Shown piece after piece: positions 35,666-47,133 of a stretch of DNA of 64,000 nt; within the stretch, counting starts at the first letter, position 1, and every line of letters begins with the position of its first letter. The position numbers and the translations under genes are program-made. The stretch spans positions 135,790,108 through 135,854,107 of the forward strand of contig CM043955.1 of NCBI GenBank assembly GCA_014529385.2. Reading direction: 5' to 3'. This DNA comes from Adiantum capillus-veneris (lineage: Eukaryota; Streptophyta; Polypodiopsida; Polypodiales; Pteridaceae). The notes beneath the pieces are model-generated. The model had not been told where the DNA came from. It was given only the letters and a program-made list of their open reading frames with translations, and ran no database searches.

Positions 35666-36152
35666 AAGCGAAAGCCCCTATGTCAATATCCCTGCTAGGA
35701 GAACAATCGAGTGCTCCTGAATTAGTGCGACCACTAAGGGTCAACCCATAGAGAGCCACATTGCATCTGGTTCAAAGGACACCCCTAGCACCTCAATCCT
35801 AGATGGAGCGTTCCTAGATGAGAACTGGGAGTACGAACTACAAACGAAAACTCTAATCAACCTATACACGGGTCATACCTATCACGTGGGTTGATTAGAT
35901 GTCCTACAATTCATAATTGGTGCTACTAGTGTAGAGGATCAACAACAAAGAGTTTGTGAGGTCATACATAGGGTGATTGAGCTAGAGAGACAGAACAAGG
36001 GGATCCACATTCCTTCAATGGGTCTCATGAGATTCTTGGATATACAGAAGGCTAAACAACCAACCTTATCACCAATGGAGACTCCCTCAGTAAGTCCGAT
36101 GGATCCTCCATATGTTGTTTCGCCAGGGGTCTCAGTGCAATCTGAGCCCACA
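35666..36152 (+). other. G3 interior remainder
   Basis: Coding-like but interrupted (for example a TGA after YHVG near 35895). Ends at CCACA, directly before the T LTR. Confidence 0.4.
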
Positions 36153-36885
36153 TGTGAGGTCCCCAACCCCGAGAAGATTGGGGCGACTTTGATAGATTGG
36201 CCTTCCTTTATTCTCCTTTTCCATTGACGACACCCTACTCTGTTTCCACAAAGTAGAGATAGAGCAATAGAAGAGAGAAAGTCATCTATCCATCATTTAG
36301 GTGGTTATAAGCGTCATATGTCATAAGCCACGTCGATAATCTAGGATTCTAATGAAACTGTTTCCTAACATAAAGATGAAATCCCATTGACATATTTAGA
36401 ATCCATAAACAACACCTTTTTTCCCACATTTAAGAGGCACGGCCGCCATCCATAAACCATAAATATGATATGAGACTTAGTCTAACTAAATAGTATTCTT
36501 GTGTCACATAGATTTGGGCCATCGACTCTTGCCACAATGAGTCTCTAATTTCTCTTCTCTTAATAAGAGGGAGTGGAAATTTTCTCGACTAATCGAGACC
36601 ACCCATCCTTGACTGACAACCTGAGCCAGCCCCCACTTTTCACCCCACATTCACACTTTTTACCACACTGTTTTACATATACAAACAGTGTTCCTTAATT
36701 AATTCCAAGCACAGGTTCTTTTATACATCCCTTCAAACAATACCAAAACAATTCAAACAAGGCCTAATGAAGACAACCCTATTATTCAACAAAAATAACT
36801 TTTCCAATTTCTCATGAGTTGTCGCTACCCGCGGACTTTCTCTGTCTAACCAACAGAGCCTTTGCAAAGGATTTATTCGCTAACC

Positions 36886-37030
36886 ACGAATTGCACAACC
36901 TTTCCATCTCGCTAACCGCAAGACATCCCGCTACCAGCGAGGCGTCTTGCTAACCGCCAGGCATCCCGCTAACCGCAAGGCATCTTGCTAACTGCGAGGA
37001 ATCCCACTACCCGCGAGGCATCTTGCTAAC
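36886..37030. repeat. 19-bp minisatellite in T LTR
   Basis: About eight imperfect units of the type TCCCGCTAACCGCAAGGCA, alternating with TCTTGCTAACCGCCAGGCA. The same array ends the window at 63868-64000. Confidence 0.85.
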
Positions 37031-37587
37031 AAAAGAGAGGCGATAACCTTAGCTTAGTCTCCACTAACCGCGGGATCATCTCGCTACCCGCGATGAACAA
37101 AAGATATTCTTTCAATAATTCTTCTCTTTAAATAATTCTTCAAACATGAACCAATTATTCACATCAATCAGAATCCACTTATCAAACAATATCAATTTGT
37201 TAAGAAATAACAATTCAACAAACATTGACAATTTATCAACAATCCTTTCACTAATCTATGAAAACATATGCTTGTTTCTTGTGATAGAATCACGTTTCTT
37301 GGACAGTTTAAGGGGTTCCCTATGCTTAGTTTCTCAGGTCAAACATGAATAGCAATGCAAAATTATAAATTTGTCTTACCGGATTTGGAGCGCGTGCGGC
37401 TAACTCTTGTGCTGGAGGTTGGATGACTTCGACTTCTTCTTCGGTTGATGCTTCCGCATGAGATACGTTCGGAGTAGACACATTTCTTTCCACTTTCCTT
37501 GGTGTTTCAACGACATGGGCATCCTTAAAACTTCACGTTACACGCTTCGGAGCCATAGCTTCGGAATAGAGAAGAGAAAAGCGCGTT

Positions 37588-37591
<4 letters not shown>

Positions 37592-37656
<65 letters not shown>
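37592..37656. repeat. (GA)n in T LTR, 65 bp
   Basis: A pure GA run, CT in the element's sense strand, about 150-220 bp downstream of the TATA box. Confidence 0.97.
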
Positions 37657-37658
<2 letters not shown>

Positions 37659-37807
37659 TTCACAAACTGGAAGACGGCACGTCGACTATTGGAGACGGAG
37701 ATGGCTTGAAGGTGAGAGGTTAAGGGAGAGAGGCTCCCTCCGACGCATCATTGCAAGAGAGCTTCCACTTCTGTAGATGTGTGTCCCTCAAAGTGAAAGG
37801 AGAAGGT

Positions 37808-37819
37808 CCTTTATATAGG
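37808..37819 (-). promoter_or_regulatory. TATA box of T LTR
   Basis: The minus strand reads CCTATATAAAGG, a strong plant TATA box, upstream of the CT tract. Confidence 0.6.
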
Positions 37820-38235
37820 CCCTAGGGGGGTGCTAAGAATACTGAGAGGTTTCAAGAATAGGAGAAGGAAAAGCTCCCGCGTCGTCGTGGCTCTCTAATT
37901 TTTTTATTTTTATTTTTGACGTGCGGGAATCTTATGCGCGATTTCTAAAAAGCTCTATACTTACAAGTTCCCACTCTATCTTGAGAGAGAGAAAGAAAGA
38001 AGTATCCTAATTTTGACTCACCTCTCTTTGTTTTTAAAAATACTATCTCTAAGCTTTTTCTTCACACATAGATTAGGTTCCCACATAAACCTATTGTTCC
38101 ACATAAAGAATGATCATAAATAAATAGATTTTGAATCCGATTTCTCTGATAAACTCATGATGACTCACAAAATTGAGAATCTCAATTACTTTGCAAAATA
38201 ACTGAAATGACTTATATGGATAAATGTTGGGTACA

Positions 38236-38859
38236 TTATAATCTTCCCAACTTAGGGATTCGAGATGTCCTCATCTGAAGGAAAAGTGAGGATACTCTTA
38301 CTCTAATTACCAGCGAATCATTATGTCAAAAAGGGGGATTTCCAAACTTAAACGTATCCAGTCCACTGAAAGCTCAATCGTATAACTTAATCAATCCTCA
38401 CTTATTCGATTCAGTAACACTCAGTCACATGATCTAACCAATCTTAACTTAACCAGTCCATCAAAACTTAGTCATATGACTTAACCAGTTATGACTTATC
38501 CAATCCGTCAAAACTCAATTTTATGACTTAACCAGTCATGATTATCTCAATCACATGACTTAACCAATCATGGCTCATTCAAACCACACAAAGAACTCAC
38601 TTACATGACTTAACCAGTCAAACAACTTTGAAGAAAACAACTCAATATTCTAATCATAAAGTCATCAAAATGTCATATAGGGGTCTACAAAAGATTTCTC
38701 CAAGAGCAAACATAATAGAGGTTTCAACCATAACTATGATACACGTCGATCGACATAGCGTAATATTTCTAAGAGTCAGATAATGGGTATAGTAACCATA
38801 CACATGAGGAAGCTTGAAGTAGCCAACTAAATATTTTTAACCTAAGCTATGATACCAAT
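38236..38859 (-). other. T interior: tandem repeats, no ORF
   Basis: Positions about 38370-38625 hold five or six imperfect units of roughly 50 bp sharing ATGACTTAACCAGTCATGA and CAATC. The rest is AT-rich. No coding frame of note. Confidence 0.6.
38846..38857 (-). promoter_or_regulatory. T primer-binding site
   Basis: The minus strand reads TGGTATCATAGC two bases after the LTR, 11 of 12 to the initiator-Met site TGGTATCAGAGC. Confidence 0.7.
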
Positions 38860-39600
38860 TGTGAGGTCCCCAACCCCGAGAAGATTGGGGCGACTTTGAT
38901 AGATTGGCCTTCCTTTATTCTCCTTTTCCATTGACGATACCCTACTCTATTTCCACAAAGTAGAGATATGAGCAACAGAAGAGAGGAATTCATCTATCCA
39001 TCGTTTACGTGGTTATAAGGGTCATACGTCACAAGCCAGGTCAATAATTTAGGATTCTACTGAAACTGTTTCCTAACATAAAGATGAAATCCCATTGACA
39101 TATTTAGAATCCATAAACAACACCTTTTTTCCCACGTTTAAGAGGCACGGCTACCATCCATAAACCATAAATATGATATGAGACTTAGTCTAACTAAATA
39201 GTATTCTTGTGTCACGTAGATTTGGGCCATCTCGACTCTTGGCACAATGAGTCTCTAATTTCTCTTCTCTTAATAAGAGGGAGTGGAGAGTTTCTCGACT
39301 AATCGAGACCACCCATCCTTGACTGGCAACCTGAGCCAACCCCCACTTTCCACCCCACACTCACACTTTTTACCACAGTGTTTTACATATACAAACAGTG
39401 TTCCTTAATTAATTCCAAGCACAGGTTCTTTTATACAGCCCTTCAAACAATACCAAAACAATTCAAACAATGCCTAATGAAGACAAACCTATTATTCATC
39501 AACAAAAATAACTTTTCCAATTTCTCATGAGTTGCCGCTACCTGTGGACTTTCTCTGTCTAACCAACAGAGCCTTTGCAAAAGATTTATTTGCTAACCGC
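38860..39600 (-). repeat. T 5' LTR, first part
   Basis: Begins TGTGAGGTCCCC and matches 36153 onward. It is cut after GCTAACCGC by X; the sequence continues at 63856 with CCGCGAATTGCGC, as in the uncut copy. Confidence 0.88.
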
Positions 39601-40724
39601 TGTCAGGAGTTTTTTTGAGCAAGGGATTGCGCATATGTACATACACATGCATGGTGCATCGAATAAATGATTACCCAATTTCCATAGCCAGGTGGTTACG
39701 TGGGGCCCACGTGTGTACAGGTAGGAAAGGGTGTACATAGTGCATCGATTTTCACTATTATTAGTGCCAATGTGTTTTTTCTACAATAAGGAGAAGTTGG
39801 TAGTGCGTAAAACTTCTCAAGGAAGATATACACGGGCCGACGACATGAGGTAAGCAGGTGCGTCAGATAGCATCGAGTGGCGTCAGGAGGTCGAACGGGG
39901 TCAATACTTGCACGCGGAGAAGTATGGACACGACGTGGGTGTTTTCTTGTGATACTTATGCAGAAAGGACATCATGAGGACCAATTTTTGGGGCCACTTC
40001 ACGTGGTTGCGGGATGAATTATTTGGAAAAACTGAGTGCCAGGTGTGCGGATGATGCAAAAAAGGTGACAACTATGCACTGCGAGGTCAGTTTTTGGCCT
40101 GTTCGGGGTCCGTTTGAGGTCATCTAAAAGGCCACGGGTACCCAACTAATAAAGCTAAGTGTGGGAACTGAAAAAAGAGAGAGAAGACCAGAAAAAAACG
40201 TGGATAAGAGAGGAGGAACAGTCGCAAGTGTGTTTTTGCTGTTTTTGGAGCATTTTTTGGCCCTAAACTGCTCATCCGATGTCGAATTTGAGCACTGTGA
40301 CATTGCAGGGTGGGGTTTTTGGGTGTTCCGGACGCAATGGCGCTGTCCATTTTGCCAAATTCCTCACATATTTTTTGCTATTTTTCTGTGTAATCTTCTA
40401 GTGAAGCCTCTGCTTAACTTTGTGGTTGTATCTGGTGTATTTCCTCAATACTGTGTAAACTATTTGCCCCATTGGTGCTGGGCTGAGCTTCATTGAGTCT
40501 AAAAAACAGAAATTTGCCTCCTTTGAGATGAATTGAGAGTGTGTGTGTGAGTGTTGAGTGGGCAAGTGGGAAATCTCTCTCTTCTCACTCTGCCTGTGTG
40601 TTTCTTGTCTCGGCCAGGCTGGTTGTGTAAGCCGAGTGGTGCCCCATAATGTGTGTGTGTATCATCCCAAGAGTGTGTGTCGGGTCATTATAGAGGCGTT
40701 GTGTGTGTGTCCATCCCGCTCACA
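39601..40724 (+). repeat. X LTR1 (5')
   Basis: 1124 bp, TGTCAGGAG to CGCTCACA. Open frames inside it are non-coding; they recur in every LTR copy with shifts. Confidence 0.92.
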
Positions 40725-40730
40725 TTCTTT

Positions 40731-40747
40731 TGGTGCCCCCATGGAGG
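40731..40747 (+). promoter_or_regulatory. X primer-binding site
   Basis: TGGTGCCCCCATGGAGG six bases after LTR1. It shares the TGGNGCCCC start with the R1 site; the tRNA is not identified. Confidence 0.55.
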
Positions 40748-40767
40748 ATCTTCTTTGAGTACCTTCT

Positions 40768-40855
40768 GCTTCGAGCTTCAAGCTTCGAGCTTCGGGATTA
40801 CAGGTTGCAGGTTGCAGGTTGCAGATTACAGGTTACAGGTTACAGGTTACAGGGA
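40768..40855 (+). repeat. Two 7-bp tandem arrays in X leader
   Basis: GCTTCGA-type heptamers, four in 40768-40795, then (A/G)CAGGTT-type heptamers, eight in 40800-40855. They start 20 bases after the primer site, in the untranslated leader of the element RNA. Confidence 0.92.
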
Positions 40856-41806
40856 AAGGTTCAGGCACAGGTGGTTCACACAGGTACAGGTAGCTGGAGT
40901 ACAGTGATATACTAGCAGTGATGTCACTTGCAGTTGTTGTGGGTATGCATCACTTGGCGCCTATTTGAGCGCATTGTCTGTTGGATTGTACGTTACTTGT
41001 GAAAATTGCCATTGTACGTATTTGTGGAGCCATACTTGGTTGTATTTGGCAGTCCCAACCATTTTTGAGACTTGGTCTGGAAGATAGTCATTTCTGAGAC
41101 TTGACTATACGCGATTTGCATTAGCCTTCGTGTGAGGATCGATAGCGTGAGGTTTTTATTGAGCTGGGGGATTCTCAAATTTGGAGATCCTTTCGGTGAT
41201 ACAGGTAGCTGGATCACCCTTTTTGTGACCTCGCCATAGGCTATGTACTAGTGAGTCCTATTTGATGCTCGGGTTCTATTGTTGACAGTTTATGTATATA
41301 TATACAGTCTATATTTTGGGTTCCTACTGCTCTACTTCTGGGGAAACTCTGTCAAAATTTTTCCAAGTTATGATGGCTGGTTTCTTGGTCTTTTGAGCCA
41401 TTTATGCTGTTATGCTGCTGAAATTTTGGCAAAATCAGAGGTTAAGTTAGGTGTGCCTTCTTGGGAGCTTCATGGTTAGCTTTAATGGATGATCAAAATG
41501 GCCCTCAATTCACTCCTTTTCATTTAACTCAGAGAATCTAGATAAATGTTCATGTGTCTAGGAAGATTTTTTTCTAGCAGCGCATAGTCTTTATGTTCGG
41601 TCCGAGAAGATTAAGAGAGATCTTGGAATATCCTTTGCCTGTTGTAATTCCGATGATTAACTATGAAAACTCGTTTGATGTGCATGTGTTTGTCCTTATC
41701 TAAAGTTGAGCTCCATTGAAGTTTGTGGGAATTGAGTCAGTCAGAAGTTTTGGGTTCTTGCACGTGTGTTCAAAGAGGTTCTCAAAGCATCATAATTTGG
41801 GTAGCC

Positions 41807-42319
41807 ATGGCTTTCTCTTATCCGGAGTTTCATGGAAGAAGTGATGAAGATGTGGAAGACTTTTTGGAAAAGATGGAGGTTGCCTGCATTAGCAACCAGA
41901 TTCATGACCCTGCGCAAATGTTACGTCTTCTCCAAATTTGTTTGAAGAGTGATGTACGAGTTTGGTCTAAAGAATTTGAAGAGGAGTTGCATGTGGCTGA
42001 TCCACCTGTAAGATTGAGTTGGGACAATCTACGGCATGAGTTGAAAGTGGAGTTTGTGAAGATAGAAGATCTTGACAAAGTGTGGCAAGAAGTACAGGCT
42101 TTAGTGCAAAAGGAAGGTGAGCTAGTAGATGCGTACATACGTAAGTTCTCATTGGCATGGGAGCGGATGTGCAAGGCCTTAACACCACAAGTACCCCCAC
42201 CTGACATGATGAAGAAGGATAGGTTCTTGGCTGGTCTTTGGGAGAATATACGTTGGAGAGTGGAGCTAGAGAAGCCTAGGACATATGAAGATGCACTAGA
42301 GGTAGCAAGGAACAAATAG
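41807..42319 (+). pseudogene. X gag N-terminal part
   Basis: Starts MAFSYPEFHGRSDEDVEDFL and continues through RVWSKEFEEEL, DAYIRKFSLAWERM and KKDRFLAGLWENI, a Retrotrans_gag type with the same order as R1 gag (FHGRSDEDVEDF versus FFGEPREDAELF). The frame is open from 41723, but the Met at 41807 fits the R1 start better. It ends in TAG at 42317, and a second in-frame TAG lies near 42341; the reading frame continues unchanged beyond both. Confidence 0.85.
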
Positions 42320-42349
42320 TGGAAGTTGAGGAAAATGAGCTAGTTAGGG

Positions 42350-44050
42350 GTGGAGTCTTTGCCCATGAGGTCTGAATTTCAGCCTCTAGAGTCTTTTCAA
42401 GGTCGTATGTCAGGGGTTCATCATGAACCAGTGGTTCCTGTTACTACTCAGGTTATGCCAGCAGTGGTCACTACATCGGTGCAAGATGATGGGCTAAGGC
42501 AAGACATGAGGCAAGTGGTAGATTTGATGAAGAATCTCAGCCTAAACATGCTAGGTCAAGTGGGAAATAATCGAGGTCGAGGGAGGTTTGCAAATCAGCC
42601 AGGAGGTGAAGAAAGGCCTAGGAATGGTGTTGGACAAAGCAATGGTAGGTTTTGGAGGCAGACGCCCACATGTTATAATTGTGGAGAGTTGGGTCACATC
42701 AGCCCGCAATGTGATAAGCCACCAAGGATGGGGGGAGACATGTATCCATTGCCAATACAGGTGCTAACTAGGTCAAATGATTATGGCATCGAAATTAAGG
42801 GAGATGAAGGAACCAGTGGACTGACCCAGGAGGAAAAGGGAAAGACAAAAGTGCTAAGTGTAGTCACCTTGGAGAAGGCATCAAAGCTAGAGGATACATT
42901 AGTGACGCCTATTGGGAAGAGGACCATAGAGGATAAGGAAGGAAGAAGTGCCCCAGGTCCTAGTAATAAGAAAGGAAAGAGCCATGAAGGCGAGGATGTC
43001 AAGGCCAAGAGGAAAAGGAGAGCTCGTCAAAAGTTTCATGTTTCAGATTTTCCACTAGGGGATGGGAAATTAAGCTATGACTTGAAGGAGGATCTGAAGA
43101 GCAAGAAGGCAGATGTTACTTTTGGGAAGCTTATAGAGATGGTGCCTAAGCTAAAGCGACAGTGGAAGAGGATGGTCAACCCAATGGAGAAAGAGCCAGA
43201 GAGAGGTTCAGTAAAGGTGTTGGCAATGGATGAGCTACCAGACATTTGTCCAATAGTAGATGTGTGGCATAAAAGGAAAAATTTGGGACAAGGTTATGTG
43301 GATGGCGGAGCCCAAATATGCGTCATAACACACTCATGCGTTGAGAAGATGGGTCTCACAGTGGCTGGGGTGTTAGGTTTTCGGATTAGATTGGCAAACC
43401 ATCAAAAAGTAAAATGCTTGGGTGTTGTAAAGAGCTTAGAAGTGGAGGCATATGATGCAAAGGCAGTGGTTGATTTTCATGTGATGCCAGCAGGGTTGGG
43501 AGCGTATCCTATTATACTGGGCAGACCATGGTTACGTGCAGTGGGAGCTGTTCAAGATTGGCGACATGGTACGATTAGCCTCTATGGAAAGACAGGTACC
43601 AAGAAGCTTTATAATATGGACACAAGGAAACAATTAGAGGAGCTTTATGAAGATGAGGATGAGTCTAGTGATGAAGACTCTTCCACGGTGACAAATGAGG
43701 ACACTGATAGCACTACCAATAGTGATGAGGACGCTGATGCTGCATTTCTTTTGATGGACAAAGAAATCCAGGAGTTTGGTTTAGTTGCATTTGCGAATGA
43801 GGTTGAAGATGAAAGTGAAGGGCCTTATGAAGTGATTGAAGGGCTGATGCAAACCAAGGTTGAGTTGTCAAAGAAGCAGGAATTGATGACACAAATGATC
43901 GGTGGAGACCTCTCAGCTATGGAGAAGGATATATATTTGCACATGCTGGCTAGTTTTCTTGATTTGTTCATTACTTCATATGAAGAGATCAGAGGGTTCA
44001 AGGGCGAAGAGATGCATATAGAGCTGAAAGAAGGTGCTAAGACAGTGTGA
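42350..44050 (+). pseudogene. X gag C-terminus and protease
   Basis: In the same frame as the preceding gag. The zinc knuckle CYNCGELGHISPQC (CX2CX4HX4C) is near residue 108, followed by a charged linker. The protease-like YVDGGAQICVIT is at 43295-43330, with DGG as in R1, and the ILGRPWL motif follows. An acidic Asp/Glu/Ser region precedes RT. It ends in TGA at 44048, followed in frame by QRLRRMGQEKMEAL, so the stop is a mutation; CGA to TGA would explain it. Confidence 0.85.
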
Positions 44051-44065
44051 CAAAGGCTAAGAAGG

Positions 44066-45382
44066 ATGGGTCAAGAGAAAATGGAAGCCTTGCGAGAAGA
44101 GGTGGACAAGTTATTGAAGGCAGGGTTCATAGTCCTTGTGGAGACCACAGAATGGGTGAGTCCAGTTGTAGTCAGTCCAAAGAAGGATGGGAAGTGGAGA
44201 ATTTGTGTAGATTTTAAACCCTTAAACGCAGCCACTAAGAAGAACCCGTATCCTCTTCCATTCATCGATCAGATCTTGGATTCAGTGGCAGGTTATGAGA
44301 GGTACAGTGTGTGTGATGGTTTTTCAGGCTATTTTCAATTGAAGATTGCTCTTAAAGACCGCACAAAGACCACTTTTATTACACCATGGGGCTGCTATTG
44401 CTACACCGTATTGCCATTTGGGTTGTCAAATGGACCATCTTTCTATCAAGAGAGAGCAAATTGGGTATTGGAACCATTCATTGGTAGTTGTGTTAAAGCT
44501 TTCATGGATGACTTCTGTGTCTACAACAGTAGGGTTGAACATCATGAGAAGCTGTAGATGGTATTGGCTCGATATAATGAATGTGGAGGACAACTAAATC
44601 CAAAGAAATGTCATCTAGCACAGCCAAGGGTGAAGTTATTGGGCCATATGGTGTCAGAAAATGGCATTGAGGCTGATCCAGACAAGGTTAAGTCTATTAT
44701 TCTTCTTCCATCACCTACGAGTACGAAGCAATTGGCAACCTTTATACACAAAGTGAAGTACATGGCAAGGTTTATTCCATTGTCTTCTCAGATTCTTTAT
44801 CCATTACAACAAGTGGCAAAGCATGATCCATTGCAATGGGATGACAAGTGTGAAGAAGTGTTTCAAGAGGTGAAAGAGGTGTTAGGGGGGTTGTCAGCCA
44901 TGCAGGCTCCTGATTGGGAGCAAGTGTTTTATGTAAATCCATCAGTAGGGGAGGATGCCATTGGAGCCATGCTATTGCAAAAGGGGAAGGGCAGCCATTA
45001 TATGAGGCCAGTGTATTGTGCAAGCCGTGTGAAGCTGGTAGCAGAGAGAAAATTCTCAGAAGTAGAGCTAGTGATGGCCAGTGTAATATTTTCTTGTCGA
45101 CGATTTCGTCATTACTTGCTACCACGACCTTTTGTTTTCTTGACGAGTTATGCCTTTTTGCCACAGTTAATTGATGGCACTAACATGTCAAATGTGGTCA
45201 AGAAATGGGTAATTGAGCTGCAAGAATTTGAGTTCTCTTTTCTAGTGGAAGATAGTACAAGGGCTACCCTAGCTGATTTGTTGACCTACAAGGAGAATCC
45301 CCTTATTGTTAAGGAAGATGTGGTGAGAAAGGTAGTTGAAGAAGTGCCACAGATCAGCTTCAGGGGGTATAGCACTTTATGA
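44066..45382 (+). pseudogene. X reverse transcriptase and degenerate RNase H
   Basis: RT motifs are WVSPVVVSPKKDGKWRICVD, VCDGFSGYFQLKIA, TTFITPWGCY and the catalytic FMDDF (D codons at 44507 and 44510). A TAG at 44555 breaks the frame after HHEKL; it resumes MVLARYNECGGQLNPKKCHL. The following RNase H has YVNPSVGEDAIGAMLLQ and FVFLTSYAFLPQL, lacking the usual TDAS and TDH acids, as in R1. The frame is lost near 45370. Confidence 0.88.
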
Positions 45383-47105
45383 TCCAGAGGGGAAGCTAGT
45401 ATGCAAGAGAGGGTTCAAATTGGAGGCTCATAGTAACAATGAGGCTGAATATGTTACTCTCGAAGCCGGATTACAAATTTGTTTGAAGCATGGGGTTTGA
45501 AGGTTGATCATAAAAGGTGATGCCTTGTTAGTGGTGAAGCAAGTGCTGGGTGTGTGGAAGATCAAGAACACCTCATTGAAGGAAATGTGCTTCAGAATTA
45601 AAGGCCTGTTAAAAAAGTTTGAAGCATGGAGCATCAGACACATTGAACGTGCTCTAAATGGAGAGGCACATGAAGCAGCTCAAGGCATGATTGGGGAGCT
45701 ATTTGTGTTGAGGACCACTTTACCTCTTTATCATGGCCGGGAAAGTTTGGCTCAAGAAGAGGAGTTTTTGCTAGCAGGAATCATTCCAAAGGACATTCAG
45801 AAGTCTAAGAAGTATGGCTTTGTGCGTAGAGCATACAGGTACAAATTGATTGGTGATGTCTTATACATGAAAGGGGATGATCTCGTGTTGAGACGTGTGC
45901 CTTGGCAGGAGGAGCTTTACAGAGTGTTGGAAGAGAATCATGAAGGCGCATGTGGTGGCCATTTTTCTCTAAAGATCACCTTGCATAAGATTTTGCAAGA
46001 GGGGTATGTATGGCCTAGTTTGCACAAGGATGTTCACCATTGGTGTAGGTCTTGCAATAGGTGTCAAGCATTTGGGAAGAGAGTGTTGAAGCTAGAGCTA
46101 CGAAAAACCATTATGGCGTTTGATGTGTTTGAAAAGTGGGGGATTGATGCAATAGGCCCGTTACCTATCACAAGCAGGGGCAAAAGCTATATTTTGACGG
46201 CAGTGGACTATCTTTCTAGATGGGCAGAGGCTATAGAAGTAAAACAGATCACTGCAAAGGATGTGGAAAAATTTGTGTATGATGAAATATGTTGCAAGTT
46301 TGGGGTGCCATTAGAGCTACTTTCAGATAAGGGGCCAGGATTTAGAGCTAAACTACTAGACTTCTTATGCGCAAAGATGAAGATTAGGCACCAGCATACC
46401 ACTCCTTATTACCCACAGTGTAATGGATTAAATGAAAGATTCAATGGTGAGTTGGTACAAATTCTTTCGAAAGTGACAGAGCACCAAGGAAAGAATTGGG
46501 ATTTGGAATTGACTAGTGCATTATGGGCTTACCGTACTTCGGTGAAGACAGGTACATGGTTTACTCCATTTCATTTGGTATATGGAAAGGAAGCACTATT
46601 GCCTGTGGAAGTAGAGTTGCCTGCAGTAAAGATGCTAGAGAAGCTACTTGGGCCGTCTAGTAATGCATTCAAAGAGAGGCTCTTACAGTTACAGGAGGTT
46701 CAGTTGGATAGGATGAGCGCATTGGAGCATTATGGGCAGATGCAGGATAAGGCTTTGGCAAAGATAAATGAAAAGGTCAAAAGTAAGGGTATGAAGAAGC
46801 ATGACTTAGTTTTGCGTTACAACAGTAAGCTGGACAACACCTTCCAAAAGAAATTTCAGATTAAGTGGGAAGGCCCTTTGAAGGTAGTGGAGTGTTTTCC
46901 AAATGGTACATATCAGTTGGCTAACTTGGATGGGATTCTACATAAGTCAAGGGTAAATGGATTGCATCTTAAGTTATATCATGCCAGGTTAATGATGGTG
47001 GAGCAAGATGAGCTGTCTGTGGAGCAAGCAATGTTGGTGAAGGATGAGGAGACCTGTGATGCGACGAGTCTCATATCTCTCTTTGCTGCTGCTGATCATG
47101 AATGA
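45383..47105 (+). pseudogene. X aRNH remnant and integrase
   Basis: The second RNase H is damaged. A shift near 45370 joins ISFRG directly to GGIALYDPEGKLV, so the FDGA segment with the first catalytic Asp is gone, and a TGA at about 45498 interrupts it. SNNEAEYVTLEAGL and KGDALLVVKQVLGVW remain. From 45504 the frame is open to 47105: integrase finger (HEGACGGHFS, CRSCNRCQ), D at 46145, D at 46326 (LSDKGPGF, with K for the usual N) and E at 46434 (LNERFNG), D-35-E spacing. The C-terminal part HDLVLRYNSKLDN closes the domain set. The integrase itself looks intact. Confidence 0.88.
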
Positions 47106-47112
47106 TCTAGCA

Positions 47113-47133
47113 GGCTAGGGGATGGGCAAATTA
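47113..47133 (+). promoter_or_regulatory. X polypurine tract before LTR2
   Basis: CTAGGGGATGGGCAAATTA directly before TGTCAGGAG. The same sequence precedes LTR3 at about 62693-62713. Confidence 0.75.

Larger units (their letters stand above)
33639..36152 (+). mobile_element. Partial LTR element G3
   Basis: Inserted in the R1-old gag. The left end is an LTR (33639-34110) followed by a gypsy-type PBS; the interior then runs to 36152, where element T interrupts it. No partner LTR is visible in the window. A coding-like stretch at 35105-36227 has no recognised domain. The ACCAA flank at 33634-33638 would be the target duplication, but its partner is out of view. Confidence 0.6.
36153..38235 (-). 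repeat. T 3' LTR
   Basis: The lower part (36153 to about 36880) matches 38860-39600 closely, and 36880-37030 matches 63860-64000. It carries a 19-bp minisatellite, a (GA)n tract and a minus-strand TATA box. The boundary near 38235 is predicted from a purine tract. Confidence 0.65.
36153..39600 (-). mobile_element. Long-LTR, near-coreless element T
   Basis: Two direct copies begin TGTGAGGTCCCCAACCCC at 36153 and 38860. The orientation is minus because a PBS-like site lies just below 38860. The 5' LTR (38860 onward) is cut at 39600 by X and resumes at 63856. The 3' LTR is taken to end near 38235, where a purine run precedes TGTACCCAAC on the minus strand. That gives LTRs of about 2.1 kb and an interior of about 0.6 kb made of tandem repeats without coding. 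It resembles a LARD/TRIM-type non-autonomous element. The upper LTR boundary is inferred. Confidence 0.7.

Noticed and set aside
36886-37030. Regular repeat array resembling a CRISPR
   Set aside because: The 19-bp units are head to tail with no unique spacers, in plant retroelement LTR sequence; it is a minisatellite.
40161-40496. Conserved open frame MGTEKRERRPEKN in the X LTRs (also 47547-47927, 63272-63517)
   Set aside because: It lies wholly in the LTR, its ends change among the three copies through indels, and no domain is visible; repetition reflects the LTR, not selection.
41723-41806. 28 extra residues upstream of the X gag Met at 41807
   Set aside because: The extension has no gag similarity, while MAFSYPEFHG matches the start position of R1 gag.
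42317-42343. Programmed stop-codon readthrough between X gag and pol
   Set aside because: Two TAGs occur close together and further stops lie inside pol; R1, the intact relative, has a single frame with no stop.
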